A stretch of DNA of 64,000 bases from Robertmurraya korlensis NBRC 107688 (lineage in GTDB: Bacteria; Bacillota; Bacilli; Bacillales; Cytobacillaceae), in assembly GCF_001591645.1 (NCBI RefSeq), contig NZ_BCVH01000007.1, positions 146,520-210,519 of the forward strand, in the 5' to 3' direction. Under the pieces are notes generated by a model. That model made no database searches and was not told where the DNA came from. It saw only the letters and a program-made list of their open reading frames with translations. Shown piece by piece: positions 8,629-16,499 of this stretch (position 1 is the stretch's first letter; each line of letters opens with the position of its first letter). The position numbers and the translations under genes were made by a program.

Positions 8629-9735
8629 ATGTGGCACTTTTTTCCGGATAATTATATGTGGTCTTACCAAGTGGTAAGAATGATTAGTCAATCCTATTTT
8701 GGGGGCGGTGAGGTAAATGAAATACTTGACGCTGCTAGCCGAATGAAGGTGGGAGATTTCGAAAGCTTCCATCAAGAATGGATGAGACTGGGAAATAAAG
8801 CTTTAACAACAGCAAATGACGCGATGGATAGAGGATATGAGGAAACAGCTCGATCAGGATATTTACGTGCAGCAAACTATTATCGTTGCTCTGAATTTTT
8901 CCTTCAGCCAGATGACAATAGAAAACTACCAACCTATTTAAAAGCAGTTGATTCCTTCAGAAAGGGAGGGGAGTTATTACCGAATCCCCCAAAGGCGATT
9001 AATATTCCATTCGAGCATGCTGTACTTCCAGGATATTTTTTCGAAGCACCTGGCCAGAAGAGAGGACCATTAATGATTATGTTCGGGGGTCTGGATTCAA
9101 CCGCTGAAGAGCTATATTATGGACCAGCTCAATTTTTGAACGAAAGAGGAATTTCTCTTTTGGCAGTAGATGGACCTGGGCAAGGAGGAGCAATTCGTCT
9201 TCATCATATTCATTCTCGCCATGACTATAATCTTGCGGGAACAGCAGCATATGAATGGGCCGTGGAAAACTTGGATGTAGGCCCAGATAGAATTGGAATT
9301 ATGGCTGTCTCCATGGGAGGTTATATGGCGGCGAGATGTGCAGCGTTTGAACCGAGATTCAAAGCATGCGCGATTTGGGGTGCTGTGTATGACTATAATG
9401 ATGTCTGGGAAAAACGACCGGATCATCACCCATTAGCAAAAATTCTCCAACACATATTTGGCGTAGAAGATATGCCTGCAGCACGAGCGAAGCTGCAACA
9501 CTATAACCTAAGGGGAATAGCCGAGAAGATTCAGATGCCAACTTATATCGTACATGGGGAGGATGATCGACAAAATACCGTTGATAATGCCCATAATGTA
9601 TTTAATGATCTAACCTGTCCTCGTTGGTTAAAAATCATTCCAGCAAGTAGTCCAGGCTCATCCCATTGTCAGGTGGACAATGTTACAGAAACCTACGAAA
9701 TGTATGACTGGCTGAAGGAGCAACTAGCAAAATAG
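8629..9735 (+). CDS. Alpha/beta hydrolase, 2,6-dihydroxypseudooxynicotine hydrolase-like
   Basis: 368 residues. A helical N-terminal region with ARSGYLRAANYYRCSEFF is characteristic of the DHPON-hydrolase/FrsA-like branch of alpha/beta hydrolases, not of the classical MhpC branch. The nucleophile is Ser228 in AVSMGG; the acid is probably in GEDDRQN near 312 and the His in SSHCQ near 347. Family members include C-C bond hydrolases acting on ring-cleavage or dihydroxypyridine intermediates. It follows the extradiol dioxygenase by 26 bases, consistent with hydrolysis of the ring-fission product. Confidence 0.82.
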   Translation: MWHFFPDNYMWSYQVVRMISQSYFGGGEVNEILDAASRMKVGDFESFHQEWMRLGNKALTTANDAMDRGYEETARSGYLRAANYYRCSEFFLQPDDNRKLPTYLKAVDSFRKGGELLPNPPKAINIPFEHAVLPGYFFEAPGQKRGPLMIMFGGLDSTAEELYYGPAQFLNERGISLLAVDGPGQGGAIRLHHIHSRHDYNLAGTAAYEWAVENLDVGPDRIGIMAVSMGGYMAARCAAFEPRFKACAIWGAVYDYNDVWEKRPDHHPLAKILQHIFGVEDMPAARAKLQHYNLRGIAEKIQMPTYIVHGEDDRQNTVDNAHNVFNDLTCPRWLKIIPASSPGSSHCQVDNVTETYEMYDWLKEQLAK

Positions 9736-9750
9736 TTAGGAGGGAAAGGA

Positions 9751-10659
9751 ATGAAATTTGTCACATTTATCAATACAGAACAACAACAAAGGGCAGGCAT
9801 TCTGATGAATGACTCTGTGATTGATCTAAACTCTGCCTCTAATGGTGAACTTCCAGAAACCATGGCGGATTTCCTTAAAAATCAATCCCAATATATACCG
9901 GTTGTTCAATCATTACTAGAGACAAAAGATCTCCCTTCTATTAATTTAAATAATATACAGCTAAAAGCTCCACTTCCAAATCCAACTAGTTTTCGAGACT
10001 TTGTTGCCTTTGAAACGCATGTCAAGAATGCAACCAAGCGTTCGGGTGATACAGTGGCACCGGAATGGTATGAAATGCCGATCTTCTACTTTTCTAATCC
10101 AAATGCCATGAAGGGTCCAGATGAAGAAGTGAAACGACCTTCAAAATGTGTACGTCTCGACTATGAACTTGAGCTTGCTTGTGTGATTGGTAAAGAAGGG
10201 AAAAATATCAAAGCGAGTGAGGCGGAGGATTATATTTTTGGCTATACCATTTTAAATGACTGGTCAGCAAGAGATATTCAGATGAAAGAAATGAAGGTGT
10301 TATTAGGACCTGCAAAAGGGAAGGACTTTGCCACATCTATTGGTCCCTACATTGTAACAAAAGACGAACTTGAACCACACCGAGTGGGGCAACGTTTTGA
10401 TTTAGAGATGACGGCAAAGGTGAATGGGGAAGTTCTTTCTAGAGGAAATTTTAAAGATATTTATTATACCTTTGGTGATATGATCGAGCGAGCTTCCGAG
10501 GATGTGACTCTTTACCCTGGAGATATTATGGGTTCAGGCACAGTTGGATTTGGATGCCTGATGGAGCTAGGGACAGAGGTTCATCGCTGGTTAGAACCTG
10601 GCGATGAGCTAGAACTCACAATTACTGGCCTTGGTTCTCTTACAAATAAAATCATTTGA
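9751..10659 (+). CDS. Fumarylacetoacetate hydrolase (FAH) family protein
   Basis: 302 residues with the FAH fold. The metal ligands are visible: Glu139 and Glu141 in LDYELE and Asp170 in LNDWSARD, followed by KGKDFATSIGP. Family members are hydrolases, hydratases, isomerases or decarboxylases of oxo-acid intermediates in aromatic catabolism (FahA, HpaG, MhpD-like roles). A strong AGGAGGGAAAGG precedes the ATG, 15 bases after the alpha/beta hydrolase. The specific reaction is inferred only from context. Confidence 0.88.
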   Translation: MKFVTFINTEQQQRAGILMNDSVIDLNSASNGELPETMADFLKNQSQYIPVVQSLLETKDLPSINLNNIQLKAPLPNPTSFRDFVAFETHVKNATKRSGDTVAPEWYEMPIFYFSNPNAMKGPDEEVKRPSKCVRLDYELELACVIGKEGKNIKASEAEDYIFGYTILNDWSARDIQMKEMKVLLGPAKGKDFATSIGPYIVTKDELEPHRVGQRFDLEMTAKVNGEVLSRGNFKDIYYTFGDMIERASEDVTLYPGDIMGSGTVGFGCLMELGTEVHRWLEPGDELELTITGLGSLTNKII

Positions 10660-10678
10660 ATATGGTAAGGGGGAGCTT

Positions 10679-11443
10679 ATGAGGAGAATAGTGGACCTGA
10701 GCGTATCAATTGAAGAGGATTTAAAGGATCCTCTTCCTTTTTCCATTCGTTATGAAACACATGAGGAAGGAGCGGAATTCGGAGCCAAATTAGTGGGGGT
10801 GACTCCAGACGATTTTCCCGAGAGGAAGGGCTTGGCTGGAGAATTCCTTTCTTTAACCAGTCATGCTGGTACTCATGTAGATGCACCATGGCATTACTGG
10901 CCTACATCTGAGGGTAAACAGGCCCGTACCATTGATGAAATGCCCTTAGAATGGTTTTTTAATGATGGGGTAGTACTTAATTTCACAGATAAACCGGCAG
11001 GCTATGCAGTAACGGTTGCAGATTTACAAGAGAAGCTTAAGGAAATGAACTATCAGCTAAAACCTTATGATATTGTGATGATTCGTTGTGATGCAGATAA
11101 AAAAAGATATGAACCTTCCTATAGTGAAATTCATGTTGGGGTAACGGCTGAAGCCACACTTTGGTTGATTGAGCAAGGAATAAAGGTGATGGGTACAGAC
11201 GGATGGGGCTGGGACACTCCTTTATCTATTCAGGCAACAGATTATTTGAACAACCCACGTCCTGGGGTGTTATGGGCAGCCCATTTTGCAGGTAAAGAAA
11301 AAGAATATTGTCAGATTGAAAAACTAGCCAACTTAGAACAGCTGCCTTCATTTGGATTTAAGGTATCTGTTTTCCCAGTGAAAATTAAAGGAGCTAGTGC
11401 TGGGTGGACTAGGGCGGTTGCGATCATTGATGAAACGAAATGA
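10679..11443 (+). CDS. Cyclase family protein (metal-dependent hydrolase)
   Basis: 254 residues with the family motif HxGTHxDxPxH: SHAGTHVDAPWH, giving His62, His66, Asp68 and His72. This superfamily includes bacterial kynurenine formamidase and isatin hydrolase, which cleave amide or lactam bonds. ATG 10679 follows AAGGGGGAG; the open frame extends back to a TTG inside the FAH gene but without an SD. Within a ring-cleavage operon it may open a lactone, lactam or formamide intermediate. Confidence 0.85.
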   Translation: MRRIVDLSVSIEEDLKDPLPFSIRYETHEEGAEFGAKLVGVTPDDFPERKGLAGEFLSLTSHAGTHVDAPWHYWPTSEGKQARTIDEMPLEWFFNDGVVLNFTDKPAGYAVTVADLQEKLKEMNYQLKPYDIVMIRCDADKKRYEPSYSEIHVGVTAEATLWLIEQGIKVMGTDGWGWDTPLSIQATDYLNNPRPGVLWAAHFAGKEKEYCQIEKLANLEQLPSFGFKVSVFPVKIKGASAGWTRAVAIIDETK

Positions 11444-11488
11444 AGGTGAACAAAAGCTATTAAATGAATATTGAGGAGGTCCTTAGCT

Positions 11489-12652
11489 ATGGCAAATCAA
11501 TATGTAAAAAAAGTACTTATAGTTGGTGGTGGGATAAGCGGGTTAGCCGCTGCCATTGCACTTCATAAAATTGGTATTGAGGCTGAAATAGCTGAAAAAC
11601 AGTTAGAATGGGATGTATACGGGGTTGGAATCATTCAACCGCCCAATGCTCTAAGGGCGCTGAACGAAATTGGATTAGCAGAAGCTTGTATGGAACAAGG
11701 AACGTCTTATTCTGGGTTTGATTACTATACTGGGTCAGGGCACTTCATGTTCTATGGACCATCCCCAACCATTGAGGGATATCCTGGAGTTAACGGAATT
11801 TCTAGAAAGAAATTACATCATATTTTGATTCAAGCTGTTAAAGAAATTGGAACAAAAATTTATATGGGAACAACAGTTAATCAACTTGAAAATAAGACAG
11901 AAGGGGTTTCCGTTGAATTGAGCAATGGAATAACTGCAACCTATGATTTGGTAATTGGTTCGGATGGAAGTAATTCTAAAGTTCGGCAATTGTTGTTTGG
12001 AGAAATAACCCAGCAATATAGTGGTCAGGGAGTTTGGCGATATACACTTCCTAGACCTAAAGAAGTAGACAAAGGTTTATTCTATTATGGTCAGAAGGCT
12101 AAAGCAGGGTTAGTTCCCATGTCTGAAGATGAAATGTATCTTCTAGTTACAACTCATGAACCCGATAACCCTAAATTTCCGAACGATCAATTACATGTAC
12201 TGCTCCAGGAAAGGCTTACTGAATTTAGTGGAATTATAGCGGAAGCAAGAAACATGATTATAGATCCAGCACTTGTCGTATATCGACCAATTTTCAGCCA
12301 TTTTGTTGAAAGTCCATGGTATAAAGGAAACGTTGTCCTAGTTGGAGATGCAGCACATGGCACAGCACCACATCTTGGACAAGGAGCTTCTATCGCTATT
12401 GAGGATGTCATTGTGTTAGCAGATATATTAAACCATGATTTAGATATTCAAGAGACCTTACGAATCTTTATGGAAAAACGTTATGACCGCTGTAAGTTGA
12501 TTGTAGATCATTCCAATCAATTAGTAGAGTGGGAATTACTAACCAGGAGCGGAAAAATGAATGACGGAGGAAGAATTGGAGCCTTCGTTAACGACACTTT
12601 AATCAAAATGAATGAACCCTTCTTAACAGAAGTTAAACGACCTATTGGTTAA
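11489..12652 (+). CDS. FAD-dependent aromatic monooxygenase (group A)
   Basis: 387 residues. The flavoprotein hydroxylase motifs are intact: GGGISGLAAA near residue 15, the DG motif in IGSDGSNSKVR near 160, and the GD motif in LVGDAAHGTAPHLGQG near 286. This is the pattern of salicylate, 6-hydroxynicotinate and 2,6-dihydroxypyridine hydroxylases. ATG 11489 lies 8 bases after AGGAGG. As the last gene of the operon it likely hydroxylates the aromatic or heteroaromatic substrate to the diol opened by the dioxygenase. Confidence 0.88.
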   Translation: MANQYVKKVLIVGGGISGLAAAIALHKIGIEAEIAEKQLEWDVYGVGIIQPPNALRALNEIGLAEACMEQGTSYSGFDYYTGSGHFMFYGPSPTIEGYPGVNGISRKKLHHILIQAVKEIGTKIYMGTTVNQLENKTEGVSVELSNGITATYDLVIGSDGSNSKVRQLLFGEITQQYSGQGVWRYTLPRPKEVDKGLFYYGQKAKAGLVPMSEDEMYLLVTTHEPDNPKFPNDQLHVLLQERLTEFSGIIAEARNMIIDPALVVYRPIFSHFVESPWYKGNVVLVGDAAHGTAPHLGQGASIAIEDVIVLADILNHDLDIQETLRIFMEKRYDRCKLIVDHSNQLVEWELLTRSGKMNDGGRIGAFVNDTLIKMNEPFLTEVKRPIG

Positions 12653-12658
12653 GAAAAT

Positions 12659-12692
12659 AAGCCTTTGCACACATTGCAAAGGCTATTTTTTG
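12659..12692 (+). terminator. Terminator of the ring-cleavage operon
   Basis: A 10-bp stem (AGCCTTTGCA with TGCAAAGGCT), 5-base loop and ATTTTTTG tail. Confidence 0.85.
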
Positions 12693-13047
12693 TGTGGATT
12701 AGTGCGTCGGTGAACTATGTGTTAAAGATTCCTTATACTTCTATAACCAGTATCTTGCAATAGTTATATGTTCAAACATTAACTAGTTCTATATTGTATA
12801 AGTATGCGAATAAACTATATTAAAAGATGAGAAATTAAGCAGAATTATTGTGTATTTCCAGGCTTTTTTTAGGAAGTTCTCATTTTTTTTTGCTTGAAAC
12901 AATTTATAATTATCAGATAATACTAGATATTTTAATCTATAATTCATTATAATAGACTATAATAGGATTAGGATAAAGACAGAAAAGGTGTGTTCATAAG
13001 TGGCGCTCACATCCTTTCTGCGAATTTAGGATGTAAGGAAGGTAAAA
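12693..13047 (+). promoter_or_regulatory. Non-coding region upstream of mqo
   Basis: About 355 bases without a credible ORF. It contains four TATAAT hexamers (12905, 12938, 12948, 12958) and one plausible promoter: TTGAAA at 12894-12899 and GATAAT 16 bases later. An imperfect bulged hairpin at about 12981-13019 (AGAAAAGGTGTG with CACATCCTTTCT) lies in the mqo leader. I see no known riboswitch. Confidence 0.45.
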
Positions 13048-14550
13048 ATGAGAAAAATAGAAACTACCTCAGACGTTTTCTTAATTGGTGCCGGAATCAT
13101 GAGCGCTACGTTGGGAACACTTCTGAAAGAATTAGTACCAGAATGGAAAATTACAGTGTTTGAAAAGCTCTCAAAGACAGGAGAGGAAAGCTCGAACGAA
13201 TGGAATAATGCGGGAACGGGGCATGCCGCATTATGTGAGCTAAACTATACGGCGGAAAAACCGGATGGGTCTGTAGATATTAGTAAAGCAATAAATATTA
13301 ATGAACAGTTTCAGGTTTCAATGCAGTTTTGGTCTTATCTTGTAAAAAATCGTCTGATACATAATCCACAGGATTTTATCAGACAATTGCCTCATATGAG
13401 TTTAGTGCAAGGGGAACAGAATGTTGAATTTTTAAAGAAACGATTTGAAGCGCTGTCAAACAATCCATTATTCCAAGGAATGGAATTTTCTGAGGATCCG
13501 GAGAAATTGATGGAATGGATCCCCCTTATTATGCAAAACCGCTCTACGCATGAACCTGTAGCTGCTACCAAAATTGACTCCGGAACCGATGTTAACTTTG
13601 GTGCATTAACGCGTATGTTATTTGCTCACTTAGAAAGTAAAGATGTCCATATAAACCACAATCATAGTGTGACTGATATAAAACGTACTAGCGATGGACT
13701 GTGGGAATTAAAAGTTCGGAATCTCGAAAGTGGTACAGTTGAACACCATAAGGCGAAATTTGTCTTTATTGGTGGTGGAGGAGGAAGCCTACATTTATTG
13801 CAAAAGTCCGGTATTCCTGAAGGAAAACATATCGGAGGTTTTCCAGTAAGTGGAATATTTATGGTTTGTAATAATCCGAAGGTTATAGAGCAGCATCATG
13901 CAAAAGTATATGGAAAGGCGAAGGTTGGTGCTCCGCCTATGTCTGTTCCACATTTAGACACTAGATTTATAGACAATAAAAAGTCTTTACTATTTGGACC
14001 CTTTGCTGGTTTCTCACCCAAGTTTTTAAAAACGGGTTCAGTATTTGATTTAGTAACCTCTGTAAAGCCGGATAATCTCTTAACAATGTTGGCTGCAGGT
14101 GCAAAAGAAATGTCATTGACAAAATACCTGATTCAGCAAGTGATGTTATCAAAAGAACAGCGTATGGAGGAGTTACGTGAATTTATCCCGAATGCTAAAA
14201 GCGAGGACTGGGATTTAATAGTGGCTGGCCAACGTGTACAAGTGATTAAAGATACAGAAGACGGAGGCAAAGGAACGCTTCAGTTTGGTACGGAAGTAAT
14301 TACTTCTGAAGATGGTTCCATTGCAGCATTACTAGGTGCGTCTCCAGGTGCTTCCACTGCCGTTCAAGTCATGCTTGAGATACTAAGAAAATGCTTTCCA
14401 CAATATATAACTGGATGGGAACCAAAGATTAAAGAAATGATCCCTTCATATGGATTGCCACTAATGGAAAACCGAGAGCTCTTGCGGGAAGTTCATCTTT
14501 CAACAGCAGAGACACTTTGTCTAAGCGAAAAAGAGCCAGTGTTTAGTTAA
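13048..14550 (+). CDS. mqo: Malate:quinone oxidoreductase
   Basis: 500 residues, the normal length of Mqo. The N-terminal FAD site is [12 protein letters not shown], followed by the family-typical [31 protein letters not shown] region. Near the C-terminus, [20 protein letters not shown] is conserved in the family. It is a membrane-associated enzyme oxidising malate to oxaloacetate and reducing quinone, an alternative to soluble malate dehydrogenase in the TCA cycle. The gene is monocistronic with its own terminator. AAGGAAGG precedes the start. Confidence 0.95.
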   Translation: MRKIETTSDVFLIGAGIMSATLGTLLKELVPEWKITVFEKLSKTGEESSNEWNNAGTGHAALCELNYTAEKPDGSVDISKAININEQFQVSMQFWSYLVKNRLIHNPQDFIRQLPHMSLVQGEQNVEFLKKRFEALSNNPLFQGMEFSEDPEKLMEWIPLIMQNRSTHEPVAATKIDSGTDVNFGALTRMLFAHLESKDVHINHNHSVTDIKRTSDGLWELKVRNLESGTVEHHKAKFVFIGGGGGSLHLLQKSGIPEGKHIGGFPVSGIFMVCNNPKVIEQHHAKVYGKAKVGAPPMSVPHLDTRFIDNKKSLLFGPFAGFSPKFLKTGSVFDLVTSVKPDNLLTMLAAGAKEMSLTKYLIQQVMLSKEQRMEELREFIPNAKSEDWDLIVAGQRVQVIKDTEDGGKGTLQFGTEVITSEDGSIAALLGASPGASTAVQVMLEILRKCFPQYITGWEPKIKEMIPSYGLPLMENRELLREVHLSTAETLCLSEKEPVFS

Positions 14551-14591
14551 TTGAACATTATAGGAAATTAGGAATAGAGAGTTACTATAGG

Positions 14592-14628
14592 AAGAACCTT
14601 TAATCTGTTCGATAAAGGTTCTTTTCTA
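14592..14628 (+). terminator. Terminator after mqo
   Basis: An 11-bp stem (AAGAACCTTTA with TAAAGGTTCTT), 10-base loop and TTCTAATTT tail. Confidence 0.8.
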
Positions 14629-14687
14629 ATTTGAATAAATGGACCTACAAAAATTTAACAACTCAAAGGGAAAACGTATGTTCGGTA

Positions 14688-14696
14688 TGGTATAAT
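14688..14696 (+). promoter_or_regulatory. Extended -10 promoter of the candidate toxin mRNA
   Basis: TGGTATAAT is a perfect extended -10 element. No good -35 is present 16-18 bases upstream, as is usual for extended -10 promoters. Transcription would start near 14703, giving a leader of about 58 bases before the GTG start. Confidence 0.55.
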
Positions 14697-14736
14697 AGAG
14701 AAGACAATTGCATAGTTGCAGGGTGGGGCGATTGAG

Positions 14737-14752
14737 CCTTCCTTATGGGAGG
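14737..14752 (+). promoter_or_regulatory. Hairpin sequestering the toxin ribosome binding site
   Basis: CCTTCC (14737-14742) pairs with GGGAGG (14747-14752), the SD of the 14761 ORF, through a TTAT loop. In addition CAGGGTGGG at 14719-14727 is perfectly complementary to CCCACCCTG at 14841-14849 just after the stop codon. Both features are typical of translationally inert, folded type I toxin mRNAs. Confidence 0.6.
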
Positions 14753-14760
14753 TGACAAGC

Positions 14761-14838
14761 GTGGATTTAGATTCAGCAATGTTCATAGTAGCGTTGGTAA
14801 CTCTAATCGTACTTTTAATTGATAAAATAAAAAAGTAA
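14761..14838 (+). CDS. Candidate type I (holin-like) toxin peptide, 25 residues
   Basis: GTG start 8 bases after GGGAGG. The peptide begins MDLDSAMFIVAL, continues VTLIVLLIDKIKK and is one short hydrophobic helix with a Lys-rich end. This is the build of Gram-positive type I toxins of the BsrE/TxpA/holin-like group, which damage the membrane. The mRNA has an extended -10 promoter, a hairpin over the RBS, and 5'-3' complementarity. Reading minus, the hairpin just after the gene has a good T-tail, as for a converging antisense RNA. I could not place an antisense promoter with confidence. Confidence 0.6.
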   Translation: MDLDSAMFIVALVTLIVLLIDKIKK

Positions 14839-14839
14839 A

Positions 14840-14878
14840 ACCCACCCTGTATCTTTGGCCGGAACAGGTGGGCTTTAC
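14840..14878. terminator. Bidirectional terminator after the candidate toxin
   Basis: CCCACCCTGT pairs with ACAGGTGGG through one bulged C. The minus-strand reading is followed by TTTTACTTTTTT, a strong tail, suggesting that an antisense RNA ends inside the 3' end of the toxin gene. The same CCCACCCTG can instead pair with the toxin leader. Confidence 0.6.
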
Positions 14879-14908
14879 TTTGTATAAGTAAACTAATTGT
14901 TGATTGCC

Positions 14909-14975
14909 AATCGCACATTCTGCGATTATGCATTGTTATAGGTAAGCATGTGTTCATAGCACATGCTTATTTTTA
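14909..14975 (+). ncRNA. Two consecutive hairpins, possible small RNA end
   Basis: A 7-bp hairpin (AATCGCA with TGCGATT, 14909-14927) is followed by a 9-bp terminator (AAGCATGTG with CACATGCTT, 14944-14968) and ATTTTTAAT. They lie 35-135 bases beyond the first terminator of the toxin locus. They may be read-through structures or a separate small RNA. From here to 15118 I see only AT-rich sequence. Confidence 0.35.
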
Positions 14976-15118
14976 ATATATGGATGATCTATCCTTATTA
15001 TAGACTAATTTTAGTAAAAAATAAATTAATTATAATATAATCTAATACTTTCTTATAAGAATTTATGAAGGATTTTGATGAGCTGCTAGCCACTACATAT
15101 TTCCATTATTGATGCACA

Positions 15119-15139
15119 TCCTACTACTAAATAGTAGGA
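15119..15139 (+). promoter_or_regulatory. Hairpin before the threonine ammonia-lyase RBS
   Basis: TCCTACT and AGTAGGA form a 7-bp stem with a 7-base loop ending 3 bases before the AGGAGG region. It may be an operator or mRNA structure; no regulator can be assigned. Confidence 0.35.
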
Positions 15140-15156
15140 ACTAGGAGGAGTTATAG

Positions 15157-16362
15157 GTGAACCTAGATAACATCATTATTGCGCGAGAAAAGATGAAGGG
15201 TATTGTACATGAAACTCCTTTGGATTACTCGAAAACGTTTAGTGATTTAGCTAAAAATGAAATATTTTTAAAATTAGAAAATCTACAGAAGACTGGATCC
15301 TTTAAGGTAAGGGGCTCTTATAATAAGCTAATCTCTTTATCAGAAGAGGAATTAAACAAAGGAGTGGTAGCCGCTTCTGCAGGGAACCACGCTCAAGGTG
15401 TTGCCTATTCGAGTCAAATGCTTGGGATTCCATGTACGATTGTGATGCCAAAGGGAGCACCTCTCAGTAAAGTACTAGCAACAAGACAGTACGGGGCAGA
15501 GGTGATATTAGAAGGAAATGTGTTCGATGAAGCACTTGCTTACGCGTTAGAACTTAACGATAGGAAAGGTGCTACATTTATTCATGCCTTTGATGATGAG
15601 AAAGTGATTACGGGGCAAGGCGTGGTGGGACTAGAGATTCTTGACCAGCTTTCTGAAGTAGAGGCGATTGTTTGTCCTGTTGGAGGTGGGGGACTTATTG
15701 CTGGTGTTGCAATGGCTGTGAAGCAAAAGAATCCTAATATAGCCGTATATGGTGTTCAAACACTAGCTTGTCCGAGTATGAAGCAATCGTTACTCGAACA
15801 AAAACCGGTTGCTATTACATCATCACCTACAATGGCAGATGGAATCGCTGTACAAAAACCAGGTGTAAGTAATTTTGAAGTAGTCCAGAAATATGTAGAC
15901 GATATAGTGTGTGTTGACGAAATGGAAATTGCACGCACGATGCTTATGCTTTTGGAAAGAAGCAAACTGCTAGTTGAAGGATCGGGAGCTAGTTCTCTTG
16001 CTGCATTACTATATAAAAAAATAAATATAACAAATAAAAAGGTTGCGGCTGTTTTAAGTGGAGGCAATGTAAATGTCCATTTTATATCTAGGATTATTGA
16101 ACGAGGACTTGTTGAGTCAGGAAGGTATGCGAACTTTTCCATCATTTTAAAAGATAAGCCAGGAGAACTTCAACGCGTGATCAGCTCGATAACAGAATTA
16201 GACGCCAATATTCAAGATGTTCATCTCCATCATATGGGAAAGAATATATATCCAGGCTACGCACAACTCGACATATCGGTTGAAACGAAAAATAATGAGC
16301 ATATAGAAGAACTATTTAGTTTGTTAAAAGAAAAAGAATTTCATGTAACGATGGAATCTTAA
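15157..16362 (+). CDS. ilvA: Threonine ammonia-lyase (threonine dehydratase, ACT-domain form)
   Basis: 401 residues. The PLP lysine is Lys50 in GSFKVRG and the glycine loop is PVGGGGLIAG near 170. The C-terminal 75 residues (SIILKDKPGELQRVISSI) form a single ACT domain, so this is the medium-length form and not the ACT-less catabolic TdcB. It converts threonine to 2-oxobutanoate and ammonia, for isoleucine synthesis or threonine breakdown. The GTG start follows AGGAGG by 7 bases. It is monocistronic; no other ilv gene is adjacent. Confidence 0.88.
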   Translation: MNLDNIIIAREKMKGIVHETPLDYSKTFSDLAKNEIFLKLENLQKTGSFKVRGSYNKLISLSEEELNKGVVAASAGNHAQGVAYSSQMLGIPCTIVMPKGAPLSKVLATRQYGAEVILEGNVFDEALAYALELNDRKGATFIHAFDDEKVITGQGVVGLEILDQLSEVEAIVCPVGGGGLIAGVAMAVKQKNPNIAVYGVQTLACPSMKQSLLEQKPVAITSSPTMADGIAVQKPGVSNFEVVQKYVDDIVCVDEMEIARTMLMLLERSKLLVEGSGASSLAALLYKKINITNKKVAAVLSGGNVNVHFISRIIERGLVESGRYANFSIILKDKPGELQRVISSITELDANIQDVHLHHMGKNIYPGYAQLDISVETKNNEHIEELFSLLKEKEFHVTMES

Positions 16363-16376
16363 GGAACGTTCACTTT

Positions 16377-16404
16377 ACCAACCAATTCTTTTGGTTGGTT
16401 TCTC
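16377..16404 (+). terminator. Terminator after threonine ammonia-lyase
   Basis: A 9-bp stem (ACCAACCAA with TTGGTTGGT), TTCTT loop and TTCTCT tail. Confidence 0.7.
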
Positions 16405-16467
16405 TATGGGATTATTAAGAAAATGAACAATGATAAATAATTTATTCTTGAAAAGATGGATGCAAAA

Positions 16468-16481
16468 TGTTAACGTTAACA
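16468..16481 (+). promoter_or_regulatory. Palindromic operator upstream of uxaC
   Basis: TGTTAACGTTAACA is a perfect 14-bp palindrome with the central CG typical of LacI-family operators and close to the CcpA cre consensus (13 of 14). It lies 19 bases before the uxaC ATG, overlapping the 5' leader, so it could act as a roadblock. A related half-conserved copy lies before uxaB. Confidence 0.6.
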
Positions 16482-16499
16482 AAAAAAGGATGTGAACAT

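Noticed and set aside
7655..12652. Classical catechol meta-cleavage pathway
   Set aside because: No 4-hydroxy-2-oxovalerate aldolase, acylating aldehyde dehydrogenase or MhpC-type hydrolase is present; a precise pathway name would be unsupported.
14880..14910. Minus-strand promoter TTGGCA/TATACA for an antitoxin RNA
   Set aside because: The transcript would start at the foot of the terminator and be only about 45 bases long; the -10 match is poor.
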